A stretch of 64,000 nucleotides of DNA, taken from Candidatus Azobacteroides sp. (lineage in GTDB: Bacteria > Bacteroidota > Bacteroidia > Bacteroidales > WRGA01). The number at the start of each line of letters is the position of its first letter. The stretch's first letter is position 1. The stretch covers positions 1-64,000 of the forward strand of contig JAJQEC010000114.1 of NCBI GenBank assembly GCA_021201815.1, in the 5' to 3' direction. The notes beneath the pieces were generated by a model, which saw only the letters and a program-made list of their open reading frames with translations, made no database searches and had not been told where the DNA came from. Shown here piece by piece: positions 54,470 to 62,967 of this stretch. A program made the position numbers and the translations under genes.

Positions 54470-55300
54470 TCAATTAAATTTGGTCGTGAAATATGCTTTT
54501 CCCAACAGAAGCATTTTCTTCCTGTTGAATATTCGTATACGTGTGCCCATTAACTCCTCGGCCGGAGTGAGCTCGATTCTTTTTGTAAGGGACTGGTAAT
54601 ATAAATAGGCTGTATATACTCCCAGGCGGGCACATTCCGGGAGTTGCTTTATCCCTTCCAAAGCTACCTGATAATCTTCATAAATATCCTGTAAAATCTG
54701 TTTCTTATTAAATTCATTCAGAGGTTCCTCTTTAAGCATCGGGAAATAAACACGGTGAAGATGATGGGTATCATGTTTCAGGTCCCGCAGGAAATTTATT
54801 TTTTGGAAAGCTGCTCCAAGCCTCATCGCATACGGTTTCAATAAATTGTATTTCCTGTTGTCTCCCCGGACAAACACTTTCAGGCACATAAGTCCTACTG
54901 CCTCCGATGAGCCATAGATATATTCCTTTATTTCTTCTTCCCCGAACGTATTTTTATAAAGGTCACTTTTCATACTATCCAGAAAAGCCTGAATTAATTC
55001 GTCCGGAATGTCATATTTTTTCACCGTGTGTTGAAAAGCATTCAATACAGGATTTGTACTGATTCCTCTTTTAAGAGCCCGGTAATATTCATGCTCAAAC
55101 TCTTTTAATAACATTTCCTGGTCATACTCATGAAAAGTATCCACAATTTCGTCAGCAACTCTTACAAAACCATAAATACTATATATTGCATCCCGTATAC
55201 AGGGATGCAAGAATCTGCAACCTACAGAAAAAGATGTGCTGTAAGTGGAGGTTATCATTCTGCTTGTCTCACAAGAAACATGATGAAAGAGCGTATCCAT
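54470..55300 (-). CDS. crtB: Phytoene/squalene synthase family, phytoene synthase
   Basis: 276 residues. First Asp-rich motif DEIVDTFHEYD and second motif FLRDLKHDTHHLHRVYFP are both present; SVGCRFLHPCIRDAIYSIYGFVR is the substrate-binding start. Condenses two GGPP to phytoene (or FPP to dehydrosqualene in a CrtM variant); the subtype is decided by the presence of CrtI/CrtD rather than CrtN-type partners. 18 bp downstream of crtI. Confidence 0.93.
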   Translation of the reverse strand: MDTLFHHVSCETSRMITSTYSTSFSVGCRFLHPCIRDAIYSIYGFVRVADEIVDTFHEYDQEMLLKEFEHEYYRALKRGISTNPVLNAFQHTVKKYDIPDELIQAFLDSMKSDLYKNTFGEEEIKEYIYGSSEAVGLMCLKVFVRGDNRKYNLLKPYAMRLGAAFQKINFLRDLKHDTHHLHRVYFPMLKEEPLNEFNKKQILQDIYEDYQVALEGIKQLPECARLGVYTAYLYYQSLTKRIELTPAEELMGTRIRIFNRKKMLLLGKAYFTTKFN

Positions 55301-55318
55301 ATTATTCTGGTTCTGTTT

Positions 55319-56791
55319 TTAATTCCTTTTATTTCCTAAATAAGCCATTAGCTGTTCTGCTGCTATTTTTCCGGAAATGATGGCTGTAGGCACTCCCGGT
55401 CCGGGTACGGTAAGCTGTCCCGTATAAAATAAATTCCGTATCTTTTTATTCCGTATCTTCGGTTTTAAGAAAGCAGTCTGGAATAACGTATTGGCTAATC
55501 CGTATGCATTTCCTTTATATGCATGATAATCGGAGATAAAATCCGAACCGGCATAAGATTCGTAAAAAAGCACATTTTCTTTTATTGATTGCCCGGTCAT
55601 TTTTTCCATCCGATCGATAATTTCTTCAAAGTACCGTTCCCTTATTTCTTTGGTATCTTTTAATCCTACGGCTAGCGGAATCAGTATAATTGCTGCTTCC
55701 TTCCCCTCCGGTGCCAGACGGGAGTCCGTTTTTGAAGGAAAACTTGCATAAAACAAGGGTTTCGCCGGCCAACCGGGATGCTTATATACTTTTTCTACAT
55801 GCGCTTCAAAATCCGTATCAAAAAACAAGGTATGATGAGAAACATTTTCCAGTTTCTTATTAAACCCAATGTAAAAAAGAAGCGCCGATGGAGCCATTAC
55901 CCGTTTTTGCCAGTAAGCTTCTTTATAATTTCTTTCGTTCTTCTCCAATAATAATTCCGTATAATGATAATCGGCACCTGAAATAACAGCATCTGCTGCC
56001 TGCTTTTTTCCTTTTACAACTATTTCTCTGACCAGTCTGTTTCCGGTAATAATCTTTTCCACAGGAGACGAAGTTTCTATTTTCACACCAAGACTTTCTG
56101 CCAGTTTTTTAATCCCGGCTACCAGTTCAAACATTCCCCCTTCGATATGCCAGGTGCCCAGTTTCATATCCGCATAATTCATAAAACAATAAAATGCAGG
56201 CATGTCCATTGCTTTGGCACCGAGGAAGAGAACCGGAAATTCCAGGGCCTGACGCAACTGCTTATTCTTAAATCGCCTTCTTACCTTACTCCCCAGAGTA
56301 GTAAAAAACTGAGGAAAACGGCCTGCTACTTCCGGCATAACAAGCTCCAGAGGAGACTTTCCCGGTTTATAAACCACTTTCTCCATGGCTACTTTATAAT
56401 TGTAACCGGCTTCTTCTATAAATTTCTTCAGCCGCTTTCCACTTCCGGGCTCGATTTTATCAAACACCTCTACTGTCTGCTTAAAATCAGCAGGAATACA
56501 GACCGTCTGCTTTTTTCCGAAACATATTTCATATCCGGGATCAAGACGAATAAGGCGGTAAAAGTCCGTGGTTTTTTTGCCAAAGTCGGCAAAAAATTTC
56601 TCAAAGACATCCGGCATCCAGTAAAAAGTGGGCCCCATATCGAATGTGAAGCCGTCTTTACAGAATTTCCTGGCCCTTCCTCCTATCAATTCGTTCTTTT
56701 CATATATGGTTACATCGTATCCGCTGCTTGCCAGGTAGCAAGCAGCAGAAAGCCCGGATAATCCGGCACCTATGACCTTAATCTTTTTCAA
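55319..56791 (-). CDS. crtI: Phytoene desaturase CrtI
   Basis: About 490 residues from a TTG start. FAD-binding KKIKVIGAGLSGLSAACYLA, FDMGPTFYWMPD, EGGMFELVAGI and C-terminal YTGQLTVPGPGVPTAIISGKIAAEQL fit CrtI. Carries out successive desaturations of phytoene towards lycopene. No ATG lies just upstream of the FAD motif in frame; a more distant ATG at 57013 would lie inside the divergent thiM and upstream of the -7 element (56827-56834), so TTG at 56791 is chosen. First gene of the operon. Confidence 0.9.
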   Translation of the reverse strand: MKKIKVIGAGLSGLSAACYLASSGYDVTIYEKNELIGGRARKFCKDGFTFDMGPTFYWMPDVFEKFFADFGKKTTDFYRLIRLDPGYEICFGKKQTVCIPADFKQTVEVFDKIEPGSGKRLKKFIEEAGYNYKVAMEKVVYKPGKSPLELVMPEVAGRFPQFFTTLGSKVRRRFKNKQLRQALEFPVLFLGAKAMDMPAFYCFMNYADMKLGTWHIEGGMFELVAGIKKLAESLGVKIETSSPVEKIITGNRLVREIVVKGKKQAADAVISGADYHYTELLLEKNERNYKEAYWQKRVMAPSALLFYIGFNKKLENVSHHTLFFDTDFEAHVEKVYKHPGWPAKPLFYASFPSKTDSRLAPEGKEAAIILIPLAVGLKDTKEIRERYFEEIIDRMEKMTGQSIKENVLFYESYAGSDFISDYHAYKGNAYGLANTLFQTAFLKPKIRNKKIRNLFYTGQLTVPGPGVPTAIISGKIAAEQLMAYLGNKRN

Positions 56792-56826
56792 TTGATCTGT
56801 ATATAACTTAGCGAAATCGTGTTTTC

Positions 56827-56834
56827 CAAACTTA
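56827..56834 (-). promoter_or_regulatory. -7 promoter element (TAAGTTTG, minus strand) for the carotenoid operon
   Basis: TAnnTTTG on the minus strand, 36 bp before the proposed crtI TTG start. Confidence 0.5.
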
Positions 56835-56910
56835 TAAACACATCGCTTAATCGAATTGTTTAATAGTATCCGGGATTCAAAATAAAAAATCGTATCATAA
56901 AGTTTTGATT

Positions 56911-56918
56911 TATCTTTG
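56911..56918 (+). promoter_or_regulatory. -7 promoter element (TATCTTTG) for thiM
   Basis: TAnnTTTG, 22 bp before the thiM ATG at 56940; leaves no room for a TPP riboswitch. Confidence 0.5.
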
Positions 56919-56939
56919 CATCTTTTAAAAACAAACGAT

Positions 56940-57743
56940 ATGGATAGCAGTTCTTCAATAGAAAAAGATCTTGAGTTGATAAAATCGACCTCTCCTTTAA
57001 TACATAATATCACAAATTATGTAGTAATGAATAATACAGCCAACGGGCTATTAGCCATCGGGGCTTCTCCGGTAATGGCACATGCTCCGGAAGAAGTGGC
57101 AGAAATGACTTCCATATCTTCCGCACTGGTTCTCAACATCGGCACCCTGGAAGAGAGCTGGGTAAAAGCTATGCTAATTGCAGGAAGGACAGCTCTTTCT
57201 AACGGTATACCGGTCATTTTTGATCCGGTAGGTGCCGGCGCCACTTCTTACCGGAATGAGATTTCCCGGAAAATTATCGAAGAATGTCATCCTTCTATCA
57301 TAAGGGGAAACGCTTCGGAAATAATGGCATTATACAATACCAATACGAAAACCAAAGGGGTAGACAGTACCAGTTCGTCTGGTTCAGCACTGGAAACAGC
57401 AAAATTACTGGCGAAAGAAACAAAGAGTATTGTTGTAATCAGCGGAGAAACAGATTATATTACAGATGGAAGAAAAGTGGGAAAGATAAAAAACGGAAGC
57501 CCTTTAATGGCCAGGGTGACCGGAATGGGATGTACTGCAACTGCTATTGTAGCGGCTTTTGCTGCAGTAAATAAAGATTTTTTCCATGCGGCAATGCATG
57601 GAATGGCAGTCATGGGAATTGCAGGAGAAAGAGCAGCAGGAAAAGCTCGGGGAAACGGAAGTATGCAGGTGTATTTTCTGGATGAACTTTATAACCTGAC
57701 CGGCGAAATGATTAAAAAACAAATTCAACTAACAGAAGAATAA
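56940..57743 (+). CDS. thiM: Hydroxyethylthiazole kinase
   Basis: 267 residues. Salvage enzyme phosphorylating 4-methyl-5-hydroxyethylthiazole. ITNYVVMNNTANGLLAIGASPVMAH, IFDPVGAGATSYR and catalytic Cys in TGMGCTATAIVAAF are visible. ATG at 56940 chosen; TTG at 56916 is in frame but lies within the promoter. Partner of thiE 4 bp downstream. Confidence 0.95.
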   Translation: MDSSSSIEKDLELIKSTSPLIHNITNYVVMNNTANGLLAIGASPVMAHAPEEVAEMTSISSALVLNIGTLEESWVKAMLIAGRTALSNGIPVIFDPVGAGATSYRNEISRKIIEECHPSIIRGNASEIMALYNTNTKTKGVDSTSSSGSALETAKLLAKETKSIVVISGETDYITDGRKVGKIKNGSPLMARVTGMGCTATAIVAAFAAVNKDFFHAAMHGMAVMGIAGERAAGKARGNGSMQVYFLDELYNLTGEMIKKQIQLTEE

Positions 57744-57747
57744 CAAG

Positions 57748-58383
57748 ATGGATATTTCCGCATTAGAACTTTACCTGGTTACCGACAGAGGTCTTTCCTG
57801 CGGAAGGCCTCTGGTAGAGGTCGTGCAAGAAGCTGTTAAAGGAGGAGTTACTATGGTACAGTTAAGAGAAAAAGAAGCTTCCTCCCGGGAATTTTATGAA
57901 CTGGCAGTGGAATTAAAAAAACTTCTTCTTCCCTGGCAGATACCCCTTATCATTAATGACAGATTGGATATTGCTCTGGCATGTGATGCCGAAGGGCTTC
58001 ATATCGGGCAAAGTGACCTTCCTTATCCGGTAGCCCGTCATCTTCTGGGAAAAAACAAAATCATAGGTCTATCTGTAGAAAACCTCCGGGATGTCCGACA
58101 GGCAAATGACTGGGAGGTTGATTACATTGGTATCTCTCCGGTTTTCGGTACTTCTACCAAAACAGATACTGCTCCTCCTGTAGGTTTGGAAGGTGTCCGT
58201 CGCCTAACAAAAGAATCCGTGCATCCTGCGGTCGGAATAGGAGGTATAAATCTCTCCAATGCCAGACAACTGATAGAAGCCGGAGCAAAAGGAGTATCCG
58301 TGGTAAGCGCCATTATGTCCGCACCCTCACCCCGGGAAGCCGCAGAACAAATTCGGAATGAACTGAGAAAGGCAAGACAGTAA
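57748..58383 (+). CDS. thiE: Thiamine phosphate synthase
   Basis: 211 residues. Joins HMP-diphosphate and thiazole phosphate to thiamine monophosphate. TIM-barrel motifs: VTMVQLREKEA (pyrophosphate contact), LIINDRLDIALACDAEGLHIGQSDL, and C-terminal VGIGGI. Fits the neighbouring thiM kinase as a thiamine salvage pair. Confidence 0.94.
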   Translation: MDISALELYLVTDRGLSCGRPLVEVVQEAVKGGVTMVQLREKEASSREFYELAVELKKLLLPWQIPLIINDRLDIALACDAEGLHIGQSDLPYPVARHLLGKNKIIGLSVENLRDVRQANDWEVDYIGISPVFGTSTKTDTAPPVGLEGVRRLTKESVHPAVGIGGINLSNARQLIEAGAKGVSVVSAIMSAPSPREAAEQIRNELRKARQ

Positions 58384-58425
58384 GGGAGAAGTAGGATGTG
58401 TTAATTTTTGGTTATTATTCTGGGT

Positions 58426-58562
58426 TAACCCTACCCCTTTTGACTTCGTCAAAAGGTACTTCCCTTCACAGAAGGGAAGAGCTGTTTGGCCTCTCACCTA
58501 CTCTCCCCTCGAAGAAGGGGAGCACCTTTGACTTCGTCAAAGGGGTGGGGTTGGGTGGTAAC
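58426..58562. repeat. Dispersed double-hairpin repeat, locus 4 (near-complete)
   Basis: Order: CCTTTTGAC/GTCAAAAGG (58436-58456), CTTCCCTTC/GAAGGGAAG (58459-58479), a spacer, CTCCCCT/AGGGGAG (58503-58522), CCTTTGAC/GTCAAAGG (58525-58543), ends GGGGTTGG. The most complete copy: the halves are roughly mirror images around the spacer. Confidence 0.82.
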
Positions 58563-58766
58563 AATATCTTTCCTGACTTCGTCAAGGGCTGAAGTTTCCC
58601 TATCACTCTATTCCAATTACGTGCTTCCGGGCAAATCTTATCTATTTTTATAAATCGTTTTCTCAACCCTGGACCAACCTCTTCCTCTTGTTTTACCTTC
58701 TACTTTTTACTTTAATTCTAATATTTTTCTAATCATTTTCTAACGACGCTTCTCATGGAAAGGTTC

Positions 58767-58774
58767 TATTTTTG
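58767..58774 (+). promoter_or_regulatory. -7 promoter element (TATTTTTG) for mgtC
   Basis: TAnnTTTG, giving a predicted start near 58781 and a ~117-nt leader before the mgtC ATG. Confidence 0.45.
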
Positions 58775-58797
58775 CACCTGTATTTAAGAAAAGAACA

Positions 58798-58897
58798 ATG
58801 AAAGAAAACCCTTATTCACGAACCGGTAAATAGCAATAACGTCTGATCTCAGTTTATCAGGCAGCCGGTATTGCTGTTTGCATAAAAACTGAGAAAA
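58798..58897 (+). promoter_or_regulatory. Candidate structured leader of mgtC with 11-codon mini-ORF
   Basis: An 11-codon frame (MKENPYSRTGK, 58798-58833) is followed by CTGAT/ATCAG (58843-58847, 58856-58860) whose loop CTCAGTTT (58848-58855) is complementary to AAACTGAG (58886-58893), 4 nt before the ATG. The two pairings could alternate or form a pseudoknot. No translation is proven. Confidence 0.4.
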
Positions 58898-59605
58898 ATG
58901 ACTATCTGGGAATACACTTTACGCCTATCTTTTGCGTTCCTTATGGGAGCTTTAATTGGATTGGAACGCCAATATAAACAAAAGAGCGCAGGCCTGTGCA
59001 CCAATATCCTGGTCTCTGCAGGTTCTGCTGCTTTCCTCCTCTTATCCGCATCACTTACAACATCCAATGGCGACCCAAGCAGGGTCGCTTCCCAAATTGT
59101 TACCGGTGTCGGGTTTCTTGGTGGAGGACTTATCCTTAAAGACGGAATGAGTGTCCGGGGGCTTAATACTGCAGCAACGATCTGGTGTTCGGCTGCTGTA
59201 GGGGCATTGGCCGGACTTGGTCTCTATATGCAGTCTTTGTTACTGGTGGCAATGGTGATTATCGCTCACTGCTTTTTCCGTCCGCTAGGAAACATTATTT
59301 CAAAAAACACCTATTTAAAGAAAGGAAGCGAGAATTATTTCTATATTTTTGAAATCCGTTGTAAAGAACAGATTGAAAATCACCTCCGGGTAATGATACT
59401 GAATGCTATTGGTACAGACCCCCATATACAATTACGTTCCCTGAAGAGTACGGATGATGATGTTCCTACTTTCTGCCTTATTTCTGCCATGATCTATTCC
59501 TATGGAAAACATGACAGCTTAATAGAAAAACTGGCTGCCAGGCTAACCATCGAATATGGAGTAACACAGGTCAAGTGGGAGATCAATGAAGAAATGGAAG
59601 AATGA
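58898..59605 (+). CDS. MgtC/SapB family membrane protein
   Basis: 235 residues. Four to five transmembrane helices with family signatures RLSFAFLMGALIGLERQ, GVGFLGGGLILKDGMSVRGLNTAATIW and a soluble C-terminal ~90-residue domain. MgtC homologues act in growth under low Mg2+ or acid and inhibit F1Fo ATP synthase in Salmonella; here the role is unproven. Lone gene after the structured leader. Confidence 0.9.
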   Translation: MTIWEYTLRLSFAFLMGALIGLERQYKQKSAGLCTNILVSAGSAAFLLLSASLTTSNGDPSRVASQIVTGVGFLGGGLILKDGMSVRGLNTAATIWCSAAVGALAGLGLYMQSLLLVAMVIIAHCFFRPLGNIISKNTYLKKGSENYFYIFEIRCKEQIENHLRVMILNAIGTDPHIQLRSLKSTDDDVPTFCLISAMIYSYGKHDSLIEKLAARLTIEYGVTQVKWEINEEMEE

Positions 59606-59689
59606 AGAGAGAAATTTCTCTGGTTTTCTTACCTTTATATCTGAGTAAAAGAATTATTAAAAACTTTAAATTACCTCCTGATTAAATTT

Positions 59690-59697
59690 TACCTTTG
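59690..59697 (+). promoter_or_regulatory. -7 promoter element (TACCTTTG) for the beta-lactamase
   Basis: Perfect TAnnTTTG, 20 bp before the ATG. Confidence 0.5.
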
Positions 59698-59716
59698 CTT
59701 CCTAAATTCCAACAAG

Positions 59717-60625
59717 ATGAAATTAATAAAATACACTTCTGAATTTCCTGTTGTTTTCCGGATCTTCATTCTTTTTTCTTTCTTTCCTTTTTATTGTCTT
59801 AGCCAGTCCCAGAAAGGTCCGGAAGAAGAAATTCGTTCTATTATAAGGAATAAGAAAGCAACCGTTGGTGTAGCTGTTATTTATGACGGAAAAGACACTG
59901 TAGCGATCAATGATTTCCATTATCCGATGCTGAGCGTATATAAATTTCATCAGGCACTTTCTGTCCTTCATTACCTGGAACAAAATGGGAAAAGCCCCGA
60001 AGAAGAGATATTTATTTCGTTATCAGCTTTAAAACCGGACACTTATAGTCCCCTGAGGGACAAGTATCCGGAAGGGAATTTCTATATGTCTATCAGAGAA
60101 TTAATGAAATACAGCGTTTCGTTGAGTGATAATAATGCATGTGATATCCTGTTTGATTACATCGGAGGACCGGAAGTGACCGAAAAATATATTCGTTCCC
60201 TCGGAATAGATTCCGTTGGGATTGCTACAACAGAAGAAGAAATGCATCAGCATCATGAAAATGTTTATCTTAATTACACCTCTCCTCTTTCAGCAGCAAA
60301 ACTAATGGAGATGCTAATAACAGAAAAATTGTTATCGGAAATTAACCGGAATTTTATCATTTCTTTGCTGATTGAGACTTCTACAGGAGCAGATAAAATA
60401 AAAGGGCTCCTGCCGGAAGGAACCATTGTGGGTCATAAAACCGGAAGCTCTTTCCGTACGGCAGAGGGTGTGAAAATAGCAGACAACGATCTTGGTTTTA
60501 TTATTCTTCCTTCCGGGAAAAAATGTACCCTGGCTGTGTTTATTACACAATCTATGGAAAATGATAAGGAAAATGCCGCAATCATTGCTGCAATTGCTAA
60601 AACCGTATATGATTATTATAAATAA
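59717..60625 (+). CDS. Class A beta-lactamase (subclass A2 type)
   Basis: 302 residues. Signal peptide to about Ser29, then catalytic Ser73 in SVYK (SxxK, Lys76), SDN at 137-139 in SLSDNN, omega-loop Glu in TTEEEMHQ (one of Glu173-175), and KTG at 241-243 (GHKTGSSF). Resembles Bacteroidales CepA/CblA/CfxA-type cephalosporinases. Hydrolyses beta-lactams in the periplasm; the substrate range cannot be read from sequence. Looks intact and has its own promoter; no mobile element adjoins it, so it may be core. Confidence 0.92.
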   Translation: MKLIKYTSEFPVVFRIFILFSFFPFYCLSQSQKGPEEEIRSIIRNKKATVGVAVIYDGKDTVAINDFHYPMLSVYKFHQALSVLHYLEQNGKSPEEEIFISLSALKPDTYSPLRDKYPEGNFYMSIRELMKYSVSLSDNNACDILFDYIGGPEVTEKYIRSLGIDSVGIATTEEEMHQHHENVYLNYTSPLSAAKLMEMLITEKLLSEINRNFIISLLIETSTGADKIKGLLPEGTIVGHKTGSSFRTAEGVKIADNDLGFIILPSGKKCTLAVFITQSMENDKENAAIIAAIAKTVYDYYK

Positions 60626-60655
60626 AAAAGAACTAAGACTACGGTTGTGAATGTA

Positions 60656-61744
60656 TCATTCTTTTAATCTTCGTTCTTCCCTGTTTATTCCCAGGTAATA
60701 CTTCCGGTATTTTTCTTTCGCTATTTCAATTAATTGCTTTTCAACAGGCAAAATATCTTCAAAGAAAACAGGCTCTGCATGCAGTTCTCCTTTTCGGGTC
60801 ACTTTCTTCCAGTTGCCTGTAATCTGGCCATTATACATGACCACAGGATAAAAGATCCCATATTTTGTAAACGCTTTCGGGTAAAGGGAAGGGTCCAGCA
60901 TCAGCGAGCGGTCTTTGTAACTAATGAGATATTCGTCATAAGGAGGAAGAAAATGCAATACATCTGGCATCGTCCGTCCGGAGCCTGAGGAGACATGCAA
61001 ATAGAAAGTCTCTTCTCCGTATTTTTCTATAATTAATTCGGATTCGATTGAATGGACCGCCTTTTTCGCATCCCCGACAGTTAAACCGGACCATCAGATA
61101 AAATCTTTCATTGTAGCAGGTCCATGGCTTTTAAAATACTTTAGTGCCAGCCAACCCAAGGCTTCTTCTTTTGTAAAATCGGTTCTGCACGGGATTCTTT
61201 CTTCTAATAATGCATACGTGTGTTTTTTCTCTTTCTCCTTCCCGCTGCATAGTGTCCCTTCGGCTTCTGCCACCTGAAGAAAATAATTTATCCGGTTGCC
61301 TTCGAGCGGAATACCTTCGGGCCTTAACCTTTCTTCAATCTCTGTTTTAGTAAGATGATTGTGATTTTTCAGCATATTACAAATCAATGTATGGGCTTTC
61401 TTATATAGCTCTGACGTAATACCCAAATGCTTCGTATAGGACCGGTGGGCTGCTTTAATACGTTCACTACACAAACTGAGCATCCATGGTAAATCTTCTG
61501 CTGTTATAAAATGCCAGGTCGGACGAAGGATGTGGGTTCGTATGATATCTCCCTTTTGCAACGCTTCTTCCACATCCTGCAATGTCCCCTGACAGAGACG
61601 GATACCAATCGCCCATTTGGCCATCTGATAATCCTGTGCCTGAATGGCTCCCATATGGGAAACAAGTTTAACAGGAGAGGAAAATACCGGGTCTGCTAAC
61701 TGTTGATTGTATATACGGGTAGAAATAATTGCATTTTCATTCAT
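60656..61744 (-). pseudogene. Winged-helix DNA-binding protein (YcaQ/HTH_42 type) with in-frame stop
   Basis: N-terminal part (61744-61094, 216 residues) has IQAQDYQMAKWAIGIR, a wHTH region and EALGWLALKYFKSHGPATMKDFI; then TGA at 61094-61096, followed in the same frame by WSGLTVGDAKKAV and the C-terminal domain (LHFLPPYDEYLISYKDR, GIFYPVVMYNGQITG) to 60656. Relatives read DFAWWSGL, so a Trp codon TGG appears to have become TGA. YcaQ-like proteins unhook DNA crosslinks. TGA serves as stop elsewhere here, so recoding is unlikely. Confidence 0.82.
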
Positions 61745-62967
61745 TGCCTTAAAAATTAAAAAAGTTGCAGGTTATCCTTCCTGCCTTAGTCCTGATTTTT
61801 ATTTGTCATAAGTACAAAAATAAACCTGTTTCCGGAAAGTTTATTCATTGAGGGAGTGAAAATATATATTCTTTTTTAAAACAGCCTTTATCTTGTTAGT
61901 TTCTTTGCAGAAAAGTTTGTTCATACGGTTTGTTCGATGTTTGTTAACCTCTGATGTTTTCTCATAACTTTTATTCTTTTTTTGAAATATATTTCATAGA
62001 GTACATTTTCCATAGAGCATAAGATTTTAAATGCATCCATTAAGTAGAATGTTTTTTATGTAATGAAGGCTTTTTAATTATCTATTAAAATAGAAAGAAG
62101 AATTTCTGAAAAAATGCTACCTTAATACTTCTTGCCAGAATTATCTACATACAACTCCAATTAAATTTTTATTTAATCATCAAAGACAAAAAACATCAAA
62201 ACCAACACCTTTTTCCGTCAAAAAACGCCTTTTTTGTCTTGGAGAATTGGATATTTCAAATCAATTTCAAATAGATACCCAAATAAATCAGAGTTAAAAT
62301 TACTTTTTGGTCAGCCTCAGTGGGTTTGATAAAAAGCAGCAGAACCCAGTAAAAAAACTCCGGAAAAAACTTGACTTCCGGGTAAAAAAGCAGTATCTTT
62401 ATATCCCGTGAACAGGCTAAAAATACATACAGTTCCGTATGATAAAAAAGTCCCGGTGGACTTTACCACAGCCTTTACACGATAGCGCTCCTTACTTCTT
62501 CAGGAAAATCTTCCAACCTTCATTCGGGATTTCATCGTCCCACCAAGGTCAGGCGAACGTTCCACATATGTGAGACGATCGTTCCACTATGGTCAAACGA
62601 TCGCCCCACATATGTGGAACGATAACATTATGCTTTCATTTGTACGACATTGGCCTTTCATTTGTATGACATTACGCTTTCATTTACATGACTTCGAACT
62701 TCCTGTTTTCTTTTTTTAAACAGAGTTTTAATTTATTACAAAAAAGGGAATTATCCGGATAAAAGTTGTAAGCAGGAGAAGAAATCCGTAATCCCCCAGA
62801 AGTATGTATGGATTTTACATATTATTTTCGTTCTTTTCAACTACTTTTAAAAATACATTCCGATCATAAAAATTTTTATTAATAAAACAAAAGGTTGGAA
62901 ATAGGTGTTTTTTAACAGGAAGATTCTGTTTGTGCGGATTCTTTTTATTTAATCTCAATCATACATT
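61745..62967. other. 1.2-kb non-coding region before gnd
   Basis: Highly A/T-rich, no credible gene. Contains an inverted repeat AGACAAAAAA (62184-62193)/TTTTTTGTCT (62230-62239) and the 22-bp array (62531-62684). No RNA gene recognised. Confidence 0.6.
62531..62684. repeat. Tandem array, 7 x 22 bp, of phased palindromes
   Basis: Seven units (starts 62531, 62553, 62575, 62597, 62619, 62641, 62663). Units 2-4 contain CACATATGTG or CCACTATGG cores joined by ACGATCG; units 5-7 share GACAT and CTTTCATT. Period is exactly 22 bp although sequence drifts. Related to 37834-37921 through ACGATCGT followed by a CCAC-type core. Confidence 0.82.

Larger units (their letters stand above)
58384..58797. 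other. Intergenic region between thiE and mgtC
   Basis: Holds the composite repeat (58426-58562), a further degraded copy near 58570-58590 and a -7 element (58767-58774). No gene. Confidence 0.6.

Noticed and set aside
56840-56939. TPP riboswitch before thiM
   Set aside because: The promoter element lies 22 bp before the ATG, leaving no space, and no thi-box conserved sequence was seen.
56792-57013. Longer N-terminus of crtI from an upstream ATG
   Set aside because: It would overlap thiM, precede the -7 element, and add 74 residues before the FAD motif.
58798-58897. M-box magnesium riboswitch
   Set aside because: The leader is too short and lacks the multi-helix conserved core.
61094-61096. 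TGA read as tryptophan or selenocysteine
   Set aside because: TGA ends other genes here (for example at 968), and no SECIS-like structure or Cys-aligned position was seen; a Trp position points to mutation.
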